Below the pieces are notes generated by a model. That model was not told where the DNA came from. It saw nothing but the letters and a program-made list of their open reading frames with translations, and made no database searches. Of a DNA stretch of 64,000 nt, positions 1 to 13,449 are shown in pieces (position 1 is the stretch's first letter; every line of letters begins with the position of its first letter). This DNA is from Citrus sinensis (taxonomy: Eukaryota; Streptophyta; Magnoliopsida; Sapindales; Rutaceae), in NCBI RefSeq assembly GCF_022201045.2, contig NC_068558.1, forward strand, positions 50,571,501 to 50,635,500, in the 5' to 3' direction. The position numbers and the translations under genes are program-made.

Positions 1-1458
1 TCAAGTATTCTTCATGGTTCAGCACTTGTCTTCCTGATCCTTCAAAGCTTCTGATCCAAAGGGGTTCATCAGTTTGAGCCATTTTAACCAATTCATCCAT
101 GGCAGCCAAAGCAAGCTCCAAAAACATTGATCTTTCAATGGATCTATCGAGGCCTGTAACGCCGGGACCTGATCTGTTCGGAGGCATAACAACTGGCAAG
201 GCATTAGAAATCCCAGTTCCAAAATCAGCAGGCAATGTTGTGGTCACGGTACTGCTTAAACCACCAAAACCATTAATGGTACCAACACCAAGTTCTAAAC
301 TTGAGTTTGGCATTGGAGGAGGACCCATTGAAGAAACTGGTCGCCCCAAAAACTTGCCGGCAAGGGCACAAACTCGATCTAACTCATCCTTTAAACGGGC
401 ATTTTCGATCCTCAAGTGCTGCTCTTCAAGAGAAATATCACCAATTATTGCAGGACCGCCACAGTTGGTGCAAATTGGGTTTCTCATTGCATCTCTAATG
501 GACATGTTTTCAGCTCGAAGCTTGTCGTTTTCTTGCCTGAGCAACGAGTTCTCGTGGCGTTCCAATTGAGTCTGGTGCACCACAAAGCCACCAAAACACA
601 CCAAGATAAATCAGACCCAACAACATCACGTAAGACCCCAAAAAAAAAAAAGTCTTAATTTTTACCTTCATTTGGGTACGGCGATTTTGGAACCAGAACT
701 TGACTTGTCTGGTTTCCAAGCAAAGTCTTTTGCTGAGTTCCAGTCTTTGTTTCTCATCAGGATGAGGACACTCCTTGAACAAACTGCGCGCACACCCGAA
801 AAACAAACAAAATAAAAAAATCACAAAACAAAAAAGATTGATTTTTTATTATTATTATATACTGCATGAATCAATCATATGTGTATATCATACGATTCAA
901 GTTCTTGGATTTGTTGAGGAGTGTGTCGGTGGTATCTCTTTTTCCGGGGAGGGTTGTCGGCAGCATCAAGGTCATCACCAGAAGCTCCATCCATATTATC
1001 GCTTCCAGATCTGCTTTCGTGTTCTAGGAGATCTTCTCTGCTTCTTCTCCCAATTATCCCTTCAAAACTTTCACCCATTCTTTGCAGTTGCAAATCCCCC
1101 CCTCCTTGATTGTCTATATTCGGTTGCTGCTGAAAAACAAGATCACAAACCCAGACAGATGGGATCATCATCGGTCAATTCAAGAGCTATAAGCAAACAA
1201 AACACAGTACCAGTCCAAGAGAGAGAAAGATGAGTGATTTACAAGGGCAAGTGAGAGGCCAGGAGAATTGAACATGGATTTGGAGAGAGGCTGAGGAGTA
1301 CTGCTGAGAAGGCGAGGATGAGCAAGTGTGGTAGTGGTGGGCATATTGTTGTTGTTGTTGTTGTCGTTGTTAGTATACGAGATATCAGCAACGATTCTTG
1401 CACCGCCACCACCAGAACTAGTACTAATATTATTCTCAAGAAAACCTCCAAAACTCAT
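1..1458 (-). CDS. ANL2: HD-ZIP class IV homeobox transcription factor (ANL2/HDG1 type), 5' part, cut by the window edge
   Basis: Four exons read on the minus strand: 1458-1243, 1129-894, 783-666 and 571-1, the last running off the window. They join in frame to about 380 residues. The first true ATG is at 1458, giving a start MSFGGFLEN like ANL2/HDG1. An Asn-rich stretch and an acidic region precede the homeodomain at about residues 135-190 (helix 3 includes [13 protein letters not shown]). A leucine zipper-loop-zipper with the CTNCGGP motif follows, up to about 265. The beginning of the START-associated region is seen near the edge ([15 protein letters not shown]). Most of START and the C terminus lie outside. 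Family role: nuclear regulators of epidermal (L1) cell identity, anthocyanin and cuticle traits. ANL2 and HDG1 cannot be told apart from this N-terminal part; ANL2 is chosen because QUA3 and PMT15 neighbours match its Arabidopsis locus. Confidence 0.93.
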
Positions 1459-1840
1459 CAAAATACTATTTTTTTTTTTCTTTTCTTCTTCTTCTTCTCC
1501 TTCTCTACAAATTTACAAAGACTTTCATTCACTCTTTAGCTAGCTTCATCAACCGAAAGTAAAATAAAATAAGATATGAGAGAGAAATAGAGGAGAAAAA
1601 AGGATAGAAGCCCCTCCAACTTCCTCTAGCTCAAGCTCAAGCTCTATTAGAAAGAGAGGAGAAAAAAAAAAGAGAAAGAAAGAGAAAGAAGGCAAAGCAA
1701 AATTAAGGCCGCTTAGCACTTCCTTCTCTAACCGTCTCTCTTTGATAACTAAACAAGCTTGTTCTGGTGACTGAGACCAGCTCTAGCTTAACTAGGAACC
1801 CTAGTTTTGGCAAACTCAGTGCTATAAGTATATAATATAT
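1459..1840 (-). promoter_or_regulatory. Leader and probable core promoter of the HD-ZIP IV gene
   Basis: Upstream of the ATG lies a long tract that is pyrimidine-rich on the sense strand near 1470-1500 and mixed further up (1560-1700), typical of a plant 5' leader. A TATA-like AT run lies at about 1823-1839 on the minus strand, which would place transcription start near 1790 and give a leader of about 330 nt. This is inferred from position and composition only. Confidence 0.35.
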
Positions 1841-4278
1841 CTCGTTCCCGTCTCTGCATGCTTGCTTCACTAATGACTGTCTATAAACTATGTTTAAACA
1901 AACGCTCCTAGAAGCAGCTTCAAAGATTTGATGAAAATTAATAAATGTTAGTACTAATATTATATATAGAAAAAAAAAAAAAAAAGGGAGAAAGAAAACG
2001 AAATGGGATTAAAGATTTGCACAGAGAGAAAGAAAGAGGAGAAGAGAGAGAGGCAAATGCAAAACAAAATAAAAGGGTTGAAGATAAAACGCAATATGTG
2101 GACTCATCGAAGCCTTACAAATACATACCACCAAAAAGGGTCGGTTGACTCTTTCGTTTTTCCCCTTTCACTTTTCTCTCAATCACTGTTTTATTTATTT
2201 ATTTTAAACAAAAGTCAGTGATTGACAGTCAAAGTGAAAACTTTTTCTTTTCTTTCTCTAGGTCACTGAAACGAGTTTGCAGAACAACACAGACAAAAGT
2301 GTTGCGTTGAATTAATCAGCTACTTCTGATCCATTGGCCTTCACTTGTCTTAAAATTACAATAGTTAAAAAATAATAATAATAAATTAAAAATCTTTTTA
2401 TTTTACCCACGTTGGTATCTTTTTTTTTTTTTATATATTTTTTTTCTTGGTTGGAATTAACCCACGTTGGTATCTGTACTAAGTACTAAGTACAATGAGG
2501 TTACTTTTATTATGGGCAAAAAATGAAATTAGGGCTTTGTGAACTAACCTGTTAACTGTAAAGTGGATGACGACGAGGCCACTGATCATCAGCAATGCAA
2601 ACCTAATCAGAAAGGAATTATTGAAAGCAAATTTTGAATTGTTTTCAACTTTTTTGTTCTTATTGTTATTATGTTTTGTGAATGAATCCAGAATTGATTG
2701 AAGTGTTTATTAAATAAGGGAATTTATTGATTTTTCCTTTGCTCATTTGGACAAATATTTTTACCAAATTCGGAGAATCTCTCTAAAATAACATTACAGC
2801 TAATCTAAGCCCTTAATAATGGAAATAAAGATAACACTGAGATACAGTGTCTACTTTATTATTTATGACTCATATCTGTATATAGTATCCTACGATATCA
2901 CACTCATGAATGTTAATGATTTAAATCACGTTTAATTAAAATTGATGAATGTGTGTCGGTACAATGCTGTAAATTATAAGTGTAACCTTATGTGTTATTG
3001 AAATATACTGTTTCCACCGCACAATAATTTCTGGAAAATAATATGTGATCCAAATATAGGGTACCGCCAGTGTCTAAAAATTTTGAGTGATGCAACAATT
3101 ATTTTATATATGCACACAATTCAGTGTAAAGTGATAATGGTTTTTTTTATCACATTCACATTAATTTTGCTTTTTAACTAGTATATATGATTAACCAAAC
3201 CAACAATGTCTAATTAAGAATGCAATTAAAGTCATATCCAATCACTTCATTGTAAATGTAACAAACTTGAGCATTTTTTTTATTAATGTTATTTGAATTT
3301 CATCATTCTTCTTCTGTAAAAAATTTCGAGTCGCAGATATTTCTAATGATTATTCTGTTCATAATGAAAGATTTGTTGGAATAAATATGGGCGTTATTAC
3401 GCTGGAGGTTTGGAGTAAATTCATGCATAACATAATTGGGATTTAACGCCGATTTTAATTATTTCCAACAGGATAACAAAGAAATCTGCAATTAAATATT
3501 CTTAATTACCATCCCAAAAGCCGTAATTTTCAAAAATCTGTTTTGGACTGAAACCTTCTCTTTTAATTAATTACTGCTCTGTGTTATTGTGTTGTATTAA
3601 ATACAGTGTCTGATACAAATTCGCATGCGCATTATTATTGACAATTATGACGAAGCAAATGCATGTGATTAATCAATCATTTGTTGTGTGAATAAATGAT
3701 AATCAATATAATGTAATTTACAATAAAATCATATGTAGATATCCATGACCTTCCACTTATTTCACATACTACCATCTCCTGTTTAAAATTACTATTTTTA
3801 ACTTGTTGTAAGTTAGATATAACGTAACTTAGCAGATGCCTAATCAATAATCAGTTATACGTTAAGAATTTAAATATTTATAAAAATAACTTAAATCAGT
3901 GTTACCCTGCTCTCTAGTCACCTTTTAATTCAAGAATTTCAGAATTTATTAAATTTCAAGAAGAATTTATAATGTTGTAAACTATATATTTTTTTTTTTT
4001 TTTTTGGGGGGCTTGGCTCTTTATGTACCTATCACGCGTTGCTTACACGGGATAATTAAGCTGCCGAATGAATATTAATAGAAGACTCATTAGCTAATAA
4101 TAACAACAATAATAGCTCAAGAGCCGAGACAACTTGAAATTGTTAGTGCGCGTCTATCTATATATATCCGTAACTTATTACAGAAATATCAACACAATGA
4201 AGGTATTGTTTTTGTTTTCTGTCTTTTGTCAAAGAATAACAAATGACGAAACCATTAAATATGATAAGTGGTTGCAGA

Positions 4279-4445
4279 CAAATTTTAGAATACGTCACGA
4301 GTAAATGTATGTATAATATGTATAATTGAATTTAATATAACAAACATTTGTATAGTATTTTTAAAAAATAAATATTTACGTGTCATAGTATTATTTACTT
4401 GTTGTATGGTTGATATGATGCCTCTGGGGTAGTTTAAAAGTTCTT
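4279..4445. repeat. Copy of a small dispersed AT-rich repeat family (MITE-like)
   Basis: This segment starts with aattttagaata and shares a core (aatttaatataac followed by a run of Ts and As, then attatttacttgttgtat) with segments at about 46055-46200 and 55755-55927. The ends resemble inverted copies of each other in the best preserved copy at 55.8 kb. No clear target duplication was found here. Confidence 0.5.
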
Positions 4446-4790
4446 GTGGTTTCGACTCTATAATCAAACTCTATCACTCTCACACAAACATGATAGCTTT
4501 CCTCGGTGTCCGAGGTTTATTAGGGAAAAAAAAATTCAAATTCTAAGAACTTATTTGATAATGTTGTTGGGTATTTGTATCTTAAAAGATACAATATTTA
4601 CTAAATACTTATATCTTTCGTTTCAAAGCCCACTTAATTTTATCTCACTATGTCTTTCGTTTCGAAGCTAACTTAATTTTATCTCACTCTTATATGATGA
4701 AAAAAGCTATTATATTTTCATTAGTTTTCTCAAAATTTTTGTTAAAAAGTCATATTAACCCCACACTACTAACTTTTATTTTATAACTAT

Positions 4791-5301
4791 TAGGGGTGGG
4801 CATTCGGATCGGGTTAACCCGAACCGAACTAAACCGAACCCGAAATTTGGTAACCTGTGCAACCCGAACGGATTCAAACTATCAACCCATTTGGGTTAAA
4901 ATTCATTTTAACCCGAATTTTTTTTTAAGTTTTGTCTTTTAAAAATAAATAAATAACTATATATATATATATAGTTATATATGTATTAAACAAAAAAAAT
5001 TCTCTTTGACTACATGTTGTATATTTTATTAACTTTAAAAAGGCTTGTTGAAATATTGTTAAGGATGTTTGGATTTGAGATTTTTAGATTTTAAGTGGTT
5101 TTTGGTAGAATTTATGGATTAAATTGTTCCAACCTGTTTTGACCCGAATTAATCCGAATTACTAACCTAATCCGATCCGAATTACGAACCTGAACCGAAC
5201 CGAATTAAATTTGGTTGTGTTCGGTTCGGGTTGGCGTTTTCAACCCAATTGGGTTCAATTCTCCAACCCGATCGGGTTGAAACCCGATATGCCCACCCCT
5301 A
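4791..5301. mobile_element. Non-autonomous hAT-type element (511 bp)
   Basis: The element begins TAGGGGTGGGCAT and ends with the reverse complement of the same 13 bases. It is bounded on both sides by the identical 8-bp duplication ataactat (4783-4790 and 5302-5309). Eight-base duplications and TAGGGGTGGGCA-type ends are hallmarks of hAT elements. The interior is a set of cccgaaccgaa-like low-complexity repeats with no transposase frame, so it would depend on an enzyme made elsewhere. Confidence 0.88.
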
Positions 5302-5389
5302 ATAACTATAACTTTTTTTGTCCATAACAATTGTGGCTTAAAAGGTATTTGGATTTGAATCCAAAGGCCACCAGCCTCCCTCCCAGACA

Positions 5390-5421
5390 TTGTTCCAATC
5401 CGGGATTCCGGATTGGAACAA
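5390..5421. repeat. Perfect 14-bp stem palindrome with 4-base loop
   Basis: ttgttccaatccgg is followed by gatt and its exact reverse complement. It lies between the duplicated segments and immediately before the TA microsatellite. Confidence 0.8.

Positions 5422-5424
<3 letters not shown>

Positions 5425-5479
<55 letters not shown>
5425..5479. repeat. (TA)n microsatellite, about 27 units
   Basis: Uninterrupted TA dinucleotide run, at the junction of the local duplication. Confidence 0.97.
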
Positions 5480-5487
<8 letters not shown>

Positions 5488-7597
5488 TAAACAAAAAAAA
5501 ATCTCTTTGACTACATGTTTTGTGTTTTATTAACTTTAAAAGATTTGTTGAAATATTGTGAAGGATGTTTGAATTTGAGATTTTTGGATTTTAAGTGGTT
5601 TTTGGTAGAATTTTTGGTTTAAATTGTTCCAATTCGTTTTAACCCGAATTACCAACCCAATCCCATCTGAATTACGAACCCGAACCGAACAAAATTAAAT
5701 TTGGTTCGGTTCGGTTCAAGTTGGTGTTTTCAACCCGATTGGGTTCAATTCTCCAACCCGATCGGGTTGAAATTCAAACCAAAACCCGATATGCCCGCCC
5801 GTAATAACTATAACTTTTTTTGTCCATAACAGTTGTGGCTTAAAAGGTATATCACCTTAATATAAAATAAGCCTTAAGTCTCTTGTATCACTTGTGAGAT
5901 TTTACTAGTTGAGCCAAGTGACACCATTATCATTAATTGATACTAAACTTTTAATCCTCCATTTGCTGACAGTATTAGAAAGAAAAGAAAAATTCGGTTA
6001 ATTAGAACTGAACGGAAACTTGAATGCCCAACAATACCCAGCATTAAACTCTATTTACCAACTAATAATACAAGAAGTTAATATCAACATAAATATATTG
6101 ATATCAGTCTAAATCCAACGACTCAGCAGAAAATTATTATAAGAAAACTAGGGAATTGTATTTAGTTTATATATATATATAATCATCAATAGGGCAGGAG
6201 AGGAGTTGCAGCAAGAGTTGTACCTATATACACACGCCATTTGATGACTATTTCATATAAAACGTTTACAGCTAGTGTAAATAATGGCACATGCTATGTT
6301 TGCCGACCTAAAAAATATATGTAATAATAAGTATAAAAACAAAGGAATTACTAATTAAAATTATCTTAATTATACATGGTCATGATGAAAAAGCATGATA
6401 TATTATTACTTATAAAGCATGATTGTATTTGAAAAATCTCTTCTATATGTCTCCCCTCAAGCGCCAAAAGAAATGCAACTTTCTGCCATGCCCGATGGAG
6501 CAAAGATAGTTGTTATCTTAAAAACTCAAACAAGGTTTTGACAAAACTAGTTATAACCATAGTGATGCAAAAATGTAAACAAGATATTATCAAGATAATG
6601 AGATAATTGATCGATCATTAACCTATCCTTATGAATTGGGTTTGAAAGTGATGTAAAAAATGAGGAAAAGAGATTGAAAACCCTAGAATGAGTAACTAAA
6701 CGAGACTGAGAGGGAGTGAGCAGGCTGAAATGGAGGTGATGACGTTGCCGTCGAGAGTCCCACACTTTGATCCCCACATTGCACATGACCTATCGCTCTC
6801 ATATTGGTTGTAATGTGAAGGGGACACCGTAACATGTTATTATATATATATGATTAATTTTAATTTTCTTTTATGTGTTTGAAGAATTAAATTCCAAGAG
6901 TCCAGGTAGAGTGAGAGAGAGTGAAATGGTCGTTAATGTACAGCGTAGCCATAGCCGTTGCATTAATGCTATTACCGTTTTCCAGCACATCACCTCTCTG
7001 TTTACATTAAGCGCTCTTTGATTGCTAGCCACCTTTCACTTTCTACCCAGAAAATGACACGAAAATTAAAAACTTTCTCGCGTTCATACTTATGGCAATG
7101 GCCTCTCGCTTTCTACGTAGAAAAGAAAAGGAACGACTATTCCTTTCTTCCTCAACACTCTCTATAAATTTCAAATTAACATTGACATGCAACTATGCAA
7201 GCATGTGTACACGTCTTTGATGAATCTATACGACCCTTGTGTAGATTATATAACTCATATCTACAGCAACACCCAATTTGTGCCTAATGTTTCGCATACA
7301 GCTTCCCAATGAATTTGAAGAAAGTAATTCTGGGCTTATTTAGCTGGAAAAGGAAAAAATCATTTCGCCTGATATATTAAATTATAATTTCTTCTAACGA
7401 ACGAGCGGGCTTTCTGAAGATTGGAGGACACGTGCACTCCGTGATGTTGGGGACTTGGGGGGCCGGGCCTCCAGAAGGCTAAAACAATAATCCTGTACCC
7501 AAACTTCCTACCCTACTCATTTTAGAAAATCTTATTGCCAGGCTAGACTCGTGTATTGTTGCTCTCGCCGGTCGCCACGGTGAGAGTAGCAGCTTAA

Positions 7598-8033
7598 TGG
7601 TCGGTTTAGTATTGCTTTTGTGTAAGATTCAAAACTAAAACTAATTTTTAAAAGTTAAAAGTTAATTTTAATATTCAGTAAATTTTTTTATAAATCACTT
7701 TTAGTAAAATCATCTCATGCTATAACATATTTTGAAAAGCGGGAATAAGTAATTTTTTAAAAATTTGATTTTGAGAATCAATTTTTATATATACACAATA
7801 AAAAATATTATATTTATGAATATTTAAATAAATTTTATTAAATATTATGCACAATTCAATCATTTATATTATTACTGCAGTTTAACAGTAATATTTACCA
7901 AATACATATAATTTACTTTTAAAACTCATGGTACTTCCAAAAGTAAATTTTATCAAACGTTTAATTAAATGCATATTTTTAAGTACGGCTGAGAATAATT
8001 ATTTTAAGAACTATAACATTACCATACTGGCCC
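7598..8033. mobile_element. Probable Tourist-like (PIF/Harbinger) MITE
   Basis: The ends are imperfect inverted repeats: the left begins tggtcggtttagtattgc and the right reads, on the other strand, gggccagtatggtaatgt. A TAA trinucleotide flanks both ends (7595-7597 and 8034-8036), the usual PIF/Harbinger target. The interior is AT-rich and non-coding. End identity is only about 12 of 17, so the call is tentative. Confidence 0.45.
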
Positions 8034-9278
8034 TAAGTCATATAGTACTCAATTTCAAATTCCTTTAATTTCCATAAATATAGATAAATAAGGATGGGGA
8101 TCTTGTCGTTCATATCTAGTGGTAGATAGGCAGCGTTGCAAGCGTATGTACATTCAAAATCCCAACAGAACTCATGTAGATTTGAATGATTAATACTTTA
8201 AACTTCTTCTTCCTTAAAATTTTTTTTTTTTGAAATAATATAGGCTTAGTGTAATTATTTTTTTGGATGTGAGATGGGTTTACAAAATAGTAGGCATCTT
8301 CTAAAAAAATTGCTCTTATTTAAAATATTTATCATGGGTTATTATTATTGCGAAGTTAGAGCAAGTCTAACTTGGGGCCAATTAAAGTCAGCTGTTGCGT
8401 CCCTTAATTTCTTACCGACGGTTTAGATAATTAGATTGGATAAGTATTGATTGACCGGGTTGAAAGGTTTGGGATGGGAGGAAATCTAATCCAACGGCTC
8501 TAATTCGTTAGCTCTCGGTTGGACGTAATAAGCCAACTTTGCAGCTCTCTGATTTTTAATAATAATAAGTTATAAATGTAAAAAGGAGACACATCACATT
8601 AAATGATTTACACGTGAACAAGTGGAGGAGCTCAACTGGCAGTCAGTACAGGCGCATGCAACACGGGGCTCCAACCAACCATACAAGCAACTACAATTTT
8701 TTGAACAAGTTCAGGTCAGCAGAAATCCGACTCTGACTCGGAGTGCACAGGACTTCATGAAAGCTAAGACTCCAGAAACCACGAAGTTGGGGAGGAACTG
8801 TTGAATTAGTCTGGCGACAACCAAACCAATGACCTCCCCCCATCTAGCAAATCCGTCAAATGTTAATTATCTCATGCCTGCCACGTCATTTCATGCTTTG
8901 CCACAAAGAATTTTTCTATTTCTCTCTCCTATCTCCTCCATTTTCCAACAATTCCCCAGGACCAATAAAATAATATTTTACTAAATCATACTACAAGAAA
9001 ATTTAAGGGCCCATAGGCCACAATACCATTTGAAATAATCCCTAGAGACAGCCTTTTCACCTTCAGCCTGATCAGCTGCGCTCACTCAGAGTCAGTTCCC
9101 GCGTGCTTCTACAGTAACTTCTGACTAGCTCCCAACACTAGTACTTATAACGATATTGCCAAAAAACAGTGGTCTTCCACTCGCACAAAGGGAAGCAAGT
9201 GTATAATGTACGCATGCAAGGGACTAAATATAATAAAATATGATGAATTGCAATAGAGCATCAATTATGATGGATAAA

Positions 9279-9552
9279 GGGTGCGTTTCATATTGAGATT
9301 GAACTATTTTAACTTTTAAGGTACAATATTAAAATATTTAATAAATATTATCTATTGTAACTTGAAAGTTATGTTAATATAATTTTTTATTTGTATGATG
9401 GAAAATTCATTATATCTTTAATAATTTTATCAAAATTATTATTTAAAATCTATATTTACTACATATTATTAAATATTGTTTTATAGTTATAGTTTTTTTT
9501 TTCTCCCAGCAGTTGTAGTTTAAAAGTTACAACCTCAATCCCAAATAAGACC
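9279..9552. mobile_element. MITE-like segment with degenerate inverted ends
   Basis: The left end gggtgcgtttcatattgaga resembles the reverse complement of the right end (ggtcttatttgggattgagg). Both are followed inward by a motif close to ttgtaacttttaa and its complement. The flanking target duplication is not clear. Confidence 0.35.
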
Positions 9553-9940
9553 AAAATAGCATCAAAATTACAATTCAATACTTGAAACAAACTGATGTTA
9601 CCATTGCCACTTATATATGTGTATGCTAACACATCACTGCACAGTCTTTCCATTTCTATACTATTTAACATATTCTACTCCTACTGTTTCTTAAAAATGT
9701 CCTCGACCAAAGAGGGAGGCAAGTGAAGCTTGACACCTATAGTTTTCTTTCTTACACAGACAGTGGATTGGCAGATCCATCAGCTACTATTCAATTAAAC
9801 AAATGAAGAACATGCATCATTTGGACGCAATTGAGATGACATCTTGGCTTCAGATAAGAGGGGGAATTTTTTTATAAAAAAAGAAAGAAAGAAGGGAACA
9901 GTACCTACATTACAAATTCACAAAAGCTGTGTCAGTGTGA

Positions 9941-12900
9941 TCATGAAGGTAGCTTCCAAAGGCTTTTGGTTGCAACAAGAATTTTCTCTCTTCCGTTTGA
10001 TCCAGGTTCTTTGTCATGTACGGCAGCCGTCCACCTCACAGTATTAGCTATGCGACTTACTTTGTCAATAACTTCTGGAGAATCTCGAACCACAACTGTT
10101 CCCTCTGGCCGCAACATTCTATCCATCTCCACCATTAAATCTACCAAGCTACAACTGCAGCAGCAAAAAATCAGATAATGTCAAAAGCTGACTAAGCACT
10201 GTATCTGCTGCCAGAAGAAAATTCAGATTAAGCATCACGTTAGGACTAAGGAGAAACAAAGTAACTGTAATATGGGTGCATGTCTTAAAATGAGAATGTA
10301 AACTTTGTAGAACTGGAGTCCAATTTAGCAAAATCATCCATAACATGATTTTGCAACGTAAGGAAAGGTTAATTTTATCAATTTATAAGAACGCAATAAT
10401 TATCCCTTTACCAAATACTGCTCATTTATAAACAGCCAGAAGTCGATGCCTGCAGTAACAATCTTTTCTGACGAGTCGATGGTTAACCAATAATGGGTTG
10501 GGGGTAAAGAGAGCGTTAAATCTACAATTTAAATATGCTCCATCACAGGAAATATCAAACCAGTATGCCTTTATTGGAAGAATTTATAATCCTTATGCAA
10601 TTGTCAACACCACACTTAACTTATGCAGTTAGCAGTAATAACCCCTATGGGACATGATATAACAATTTATTTTTCAGTATAATTTAAGTATAGCTTATTG
10701 CCTTTAAGAGTCACAATTAAATAAAGAAAAGAAAGAAATAAAATAAAAATAAAAAAAACACTTCTCCACAAGTCACAAGTGATTGTTTGAATGTAACAAA
10801 CTTCCCCATATAAACCATAAAGATCACATATGTAGTGTTGAAGAATAAGTATATAGATCATATATACCTGTTCTTGTTGGAGCCTGGATTTTTTATCAGC
10901 GATTCGATTCCAGATACATGGATCAGATCATAAGTACGAGGATATGTTGAGAACGGTTCACACCTATGAACATAAATAAAAAACATAATCAAATAACAAT
11001 AGTTCCCCATAAACAACATAGTTCCATTAAAAAATGTGAGCAGCTAATCCAGTCCATGACCATACGAAAATGGCAGTGAACTAGAAGAAAATTTGAGCCC
11101 AATAATAAATAAAACATAAATTCTGTTAAAATCCATGACATATTTTACTTGGCCATCAAAGATTCAATAACCAAAGAAGGTTTTCTGGCTACCTATAAGG
11201 ACATGCAAGAGGAATTACAAATTGGAGAAAAAGTGTATTTTACATATAAATGCACGGCAAAGGACATGATCATAGCAAAAAAAAACTTCAATCAATCTTA
11301 ACAAAAATACAACAAAAACATGTGGCTCAAGGACCTGATCGCATAATAACCATCACGCAAATAACTTCCATTATCCTTGTGCACAGTTTTATATCCAACA
11401 GAAGACAAAAACGTATACAATGACTCACCAATCATGGTAGACTCCAATTAGGCCTCTGTCATATATGACACTAAGAGTTGATGATTTGCGAGCAGGTACG
11501 ACATTCATCACCCACACAGGATCAGATGTAAGTGCTGCTGCAAAACCTCCGAAAAATGCATTCATATCCATGATGTTGCGTATAGCTGGAGTTCCTAGCT
11601 TCACGTTCAAAGTATTCTTGTAGTAAGCAACCCTTCTCCTCCATCGTCTTGAGTCAGCCTCAAATACATCATACCCATTTTTCATGACCAATGCCCGGGA
11701 AGGCGCTTTTGTTAGCCGTTGCGGCCACTTAGGGATAGTCCCAACAGCATATTCTCCCTTCACAGAAGATGTCCCACTCACACATTTCTTTAACTTGAAA
11801 TACCTGCAAATTAAACAAGCTTAGATTAATAGGTTTCAGGTGTAAGTTAACTGATCCCTTTCACCAACATTATAACAGCACAGACTACATCAATACCAAG
11901 ACAGCTAAGGTATCTAATATGCAGCGGAAACACTTGCATGATACAAAATCCAAGCAATAAAACAAGGGGGGCAATATTGAAGTTTAGTTTCCACAAAAAA
12001 CTTAAAACTAAGACTGCATTCTGGGAGAATTAGTCATCACCATGCATAATTAGGGTCATCGGATTCATCACACAATTCAAGGCCAAATTCATTTTGATTA
12101 GAGAGACATGATTCTCCAACAGGCTTCTTCCAAATGACAGTGTTTCCATCAACAGCAATCAACTCATAACACAAGGCTCTTGCAACAGCCTGGAGATCTG
12201 CCCACTCCTTGTCTTGTTTAGGCCATTGTACGGGGGGACCAGAAATGACTAAGTATCCTCCTGGCCGAAGCAATCGATCCACTTCGATAAGATAAGTCGC
12301 ATCTGCAAAGCCAGATTCCAAAGTTAACCCAAAGCACCAAGCAGGAAGTAGCAGAGTTGAAATACAAAGCCACAAGACACAAAATGAACTCACTGTAGGC
12401 TGTAAAAGGGATCAAGCAACGAGAGCAATGCACAATATCAAAAGAGAAAGCAGGAAAAGGCAGTCTGCGAGTGCCAAGCATGGCAACAAATGCCGGTATC
12501 CCTCTTTCCAATGCAAATTGTATCTGTGCTTTATGTGAGTCCCTAGGAGCAAACGAGAGGGTTAAAATGTTCTCCGAAAGCATAGATCCCCCAAAACTAG
12601 CAACCTGCAAGAAGATAAGTCTTCAAATCGTAAAACATCCAACAAGGAAAAACAGATAGGAAGAAGAGAAACCCTAGTCCATACCCCACATCCCATATCA
12701 AGAGCAGTCCTCAGAGTTCCTCCAGTGATAGGTATATACTGTTTAAGTTTGTCAATGTATTTGTCGGCTCCATCGGCAAACATGGTGCCACCTCCCGGGA
12801 ACGTGAAGTATGGACCACTCTCTTTCATCCATCCCTGATGGCCCTTCCTGTCCGCAATTTTATTGTATGGCATGTTGGCGTGCCATATCTGCACAGTACA

Positions 12901-13449
12901 CACAATAATAACACGACGTTCCTTCACTGAGGAATAACAATTCAACTCAACTCCACTAGATGCAATTCTATTTTCCTGAAATAAATAAAAATAAAGAGGG
13001 TAGGGGGCAATGGAAATGGATACCTTGGATAAGCTTTCAGGCCAAGGAACAGGGATCTTATAACCACGAGGGGGCGGAATCAAACAAAGAGGAGTTTGAT
13101 CGGGCAAAGGGCAATGTCTTTCTCGATAAAAATTCATCTCTCTGCTAAGCTGGCTGTTTCGCCTGGGATCTTCGCAAGGCATGTGATCGACGGAGTCGGC
13201 GGGGCAGGACTCGATGGGTTTGACGTGGTGACCAGCCTCAATTAAAGCGACAAGGCGCTGGCGCTGACGTGGATCCGACGTGGACATGAGGAGTGCTTGG
13301 CGACCAGAGGCGGCGAGTGAATCGCCGAGTGGAGTGAAGACTAGGAGAAAGAAGAGAAGGACTAAGCCGAAGAATGTGGCGGAGACGATGTCTAGAAGTT
13401 TCCATTGTCGAGCGTTGCGTTTCGATGCGGGTAAATTCAGGTGTCCCAT
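9941..13449 (-). CDS. QUA3: QUA3-like (PMT13 type) Golgi pectin methyltransferase
   Basis: Seven exons: 13449-13024, 12888-12685, 12604-12394, 12302-12041, 11803-11429, 10963-10868 and 10154-9941. All introns are GT-AG, and the exons join in frame to 595 residues, the length expected for QUASIMODO3. The short basic N terminus ([17 protein letters not shown]) is followed by one signal-anchor helix at about 19-39, so it is a type II membrane protein. The luminal part carries the DUF248 fold, with the SAM-binding motif LDMGCGVASFGG at about 204-214, FPGGGTMF and the [14 protein letters not shown] block. Family role: transfer of methyl groups from SAM to homogalacturonan in the Golgi. A Mutator-like foldback sits about 290 bp upstream of the ATG. 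A paralog of the PMT15 type lies 12 kb away on the same strand with matching intron positions. Confidence 0.95.

Larger units (their letters stand above)
4981..5850. repeat. Local duplication: 3' part of the hAT element plus its flank copied about 500 bp downstream
   Basis: The segment 4981-5347 (from atgtattaaacaaaa through cttaaaaggtat) is repeated with a few percent difference at 5482-5850. The duplicate includes the element's right end (mutated to atgcccgcccgt), the flanking ataactat site copy and about 40 bp of unique flank. It is therefore a segmental duplication and not a second insertion. The two copies are separated by a 32-bp palindrome and a TA microsatellite. Confidence 0.85.
1841..9940. 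other. Intergenic region of about 8.1 kb, repeat-rich, no supportable gene
   Basis: AT-rich DNA between the HD-ZIP IV promoter and the 3' end of the QUA3-like gene. Open frames here are short, lack recognisable domains and have no plausible exon partners. The stretch contains the individual repeats listed separately: a hAT element and partial duplicate near 4.8-5.85 kb, a possible Tourist-like element at 7.6-8.03 kb, and a MITE-like segment at 9.28-9.55 kb. A 15-base direct repeat (cccacgttggtatct) occurs at about 2406 and 2461. Confidence 0.7.

Noticed and set aside
3253-3260. L1-box-like TAAATGTA upstream of the HD-ZIP IV gene (also at about 4302 and 8573)
   Set aside because: The 8-base motif is expected by chance in AT-rich DNA this long, and it lies far from the gene.
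8365-8555. Possible MITE with agagc-type ends near the ccaacttggggcc block
   Set aside because: End similarity is weak and no target duplication was seen.
8622-8804. 60-codon plus-strand frame
   Set aside because: No recognisable protein, no splice partners and set in repeat-rich DNA.
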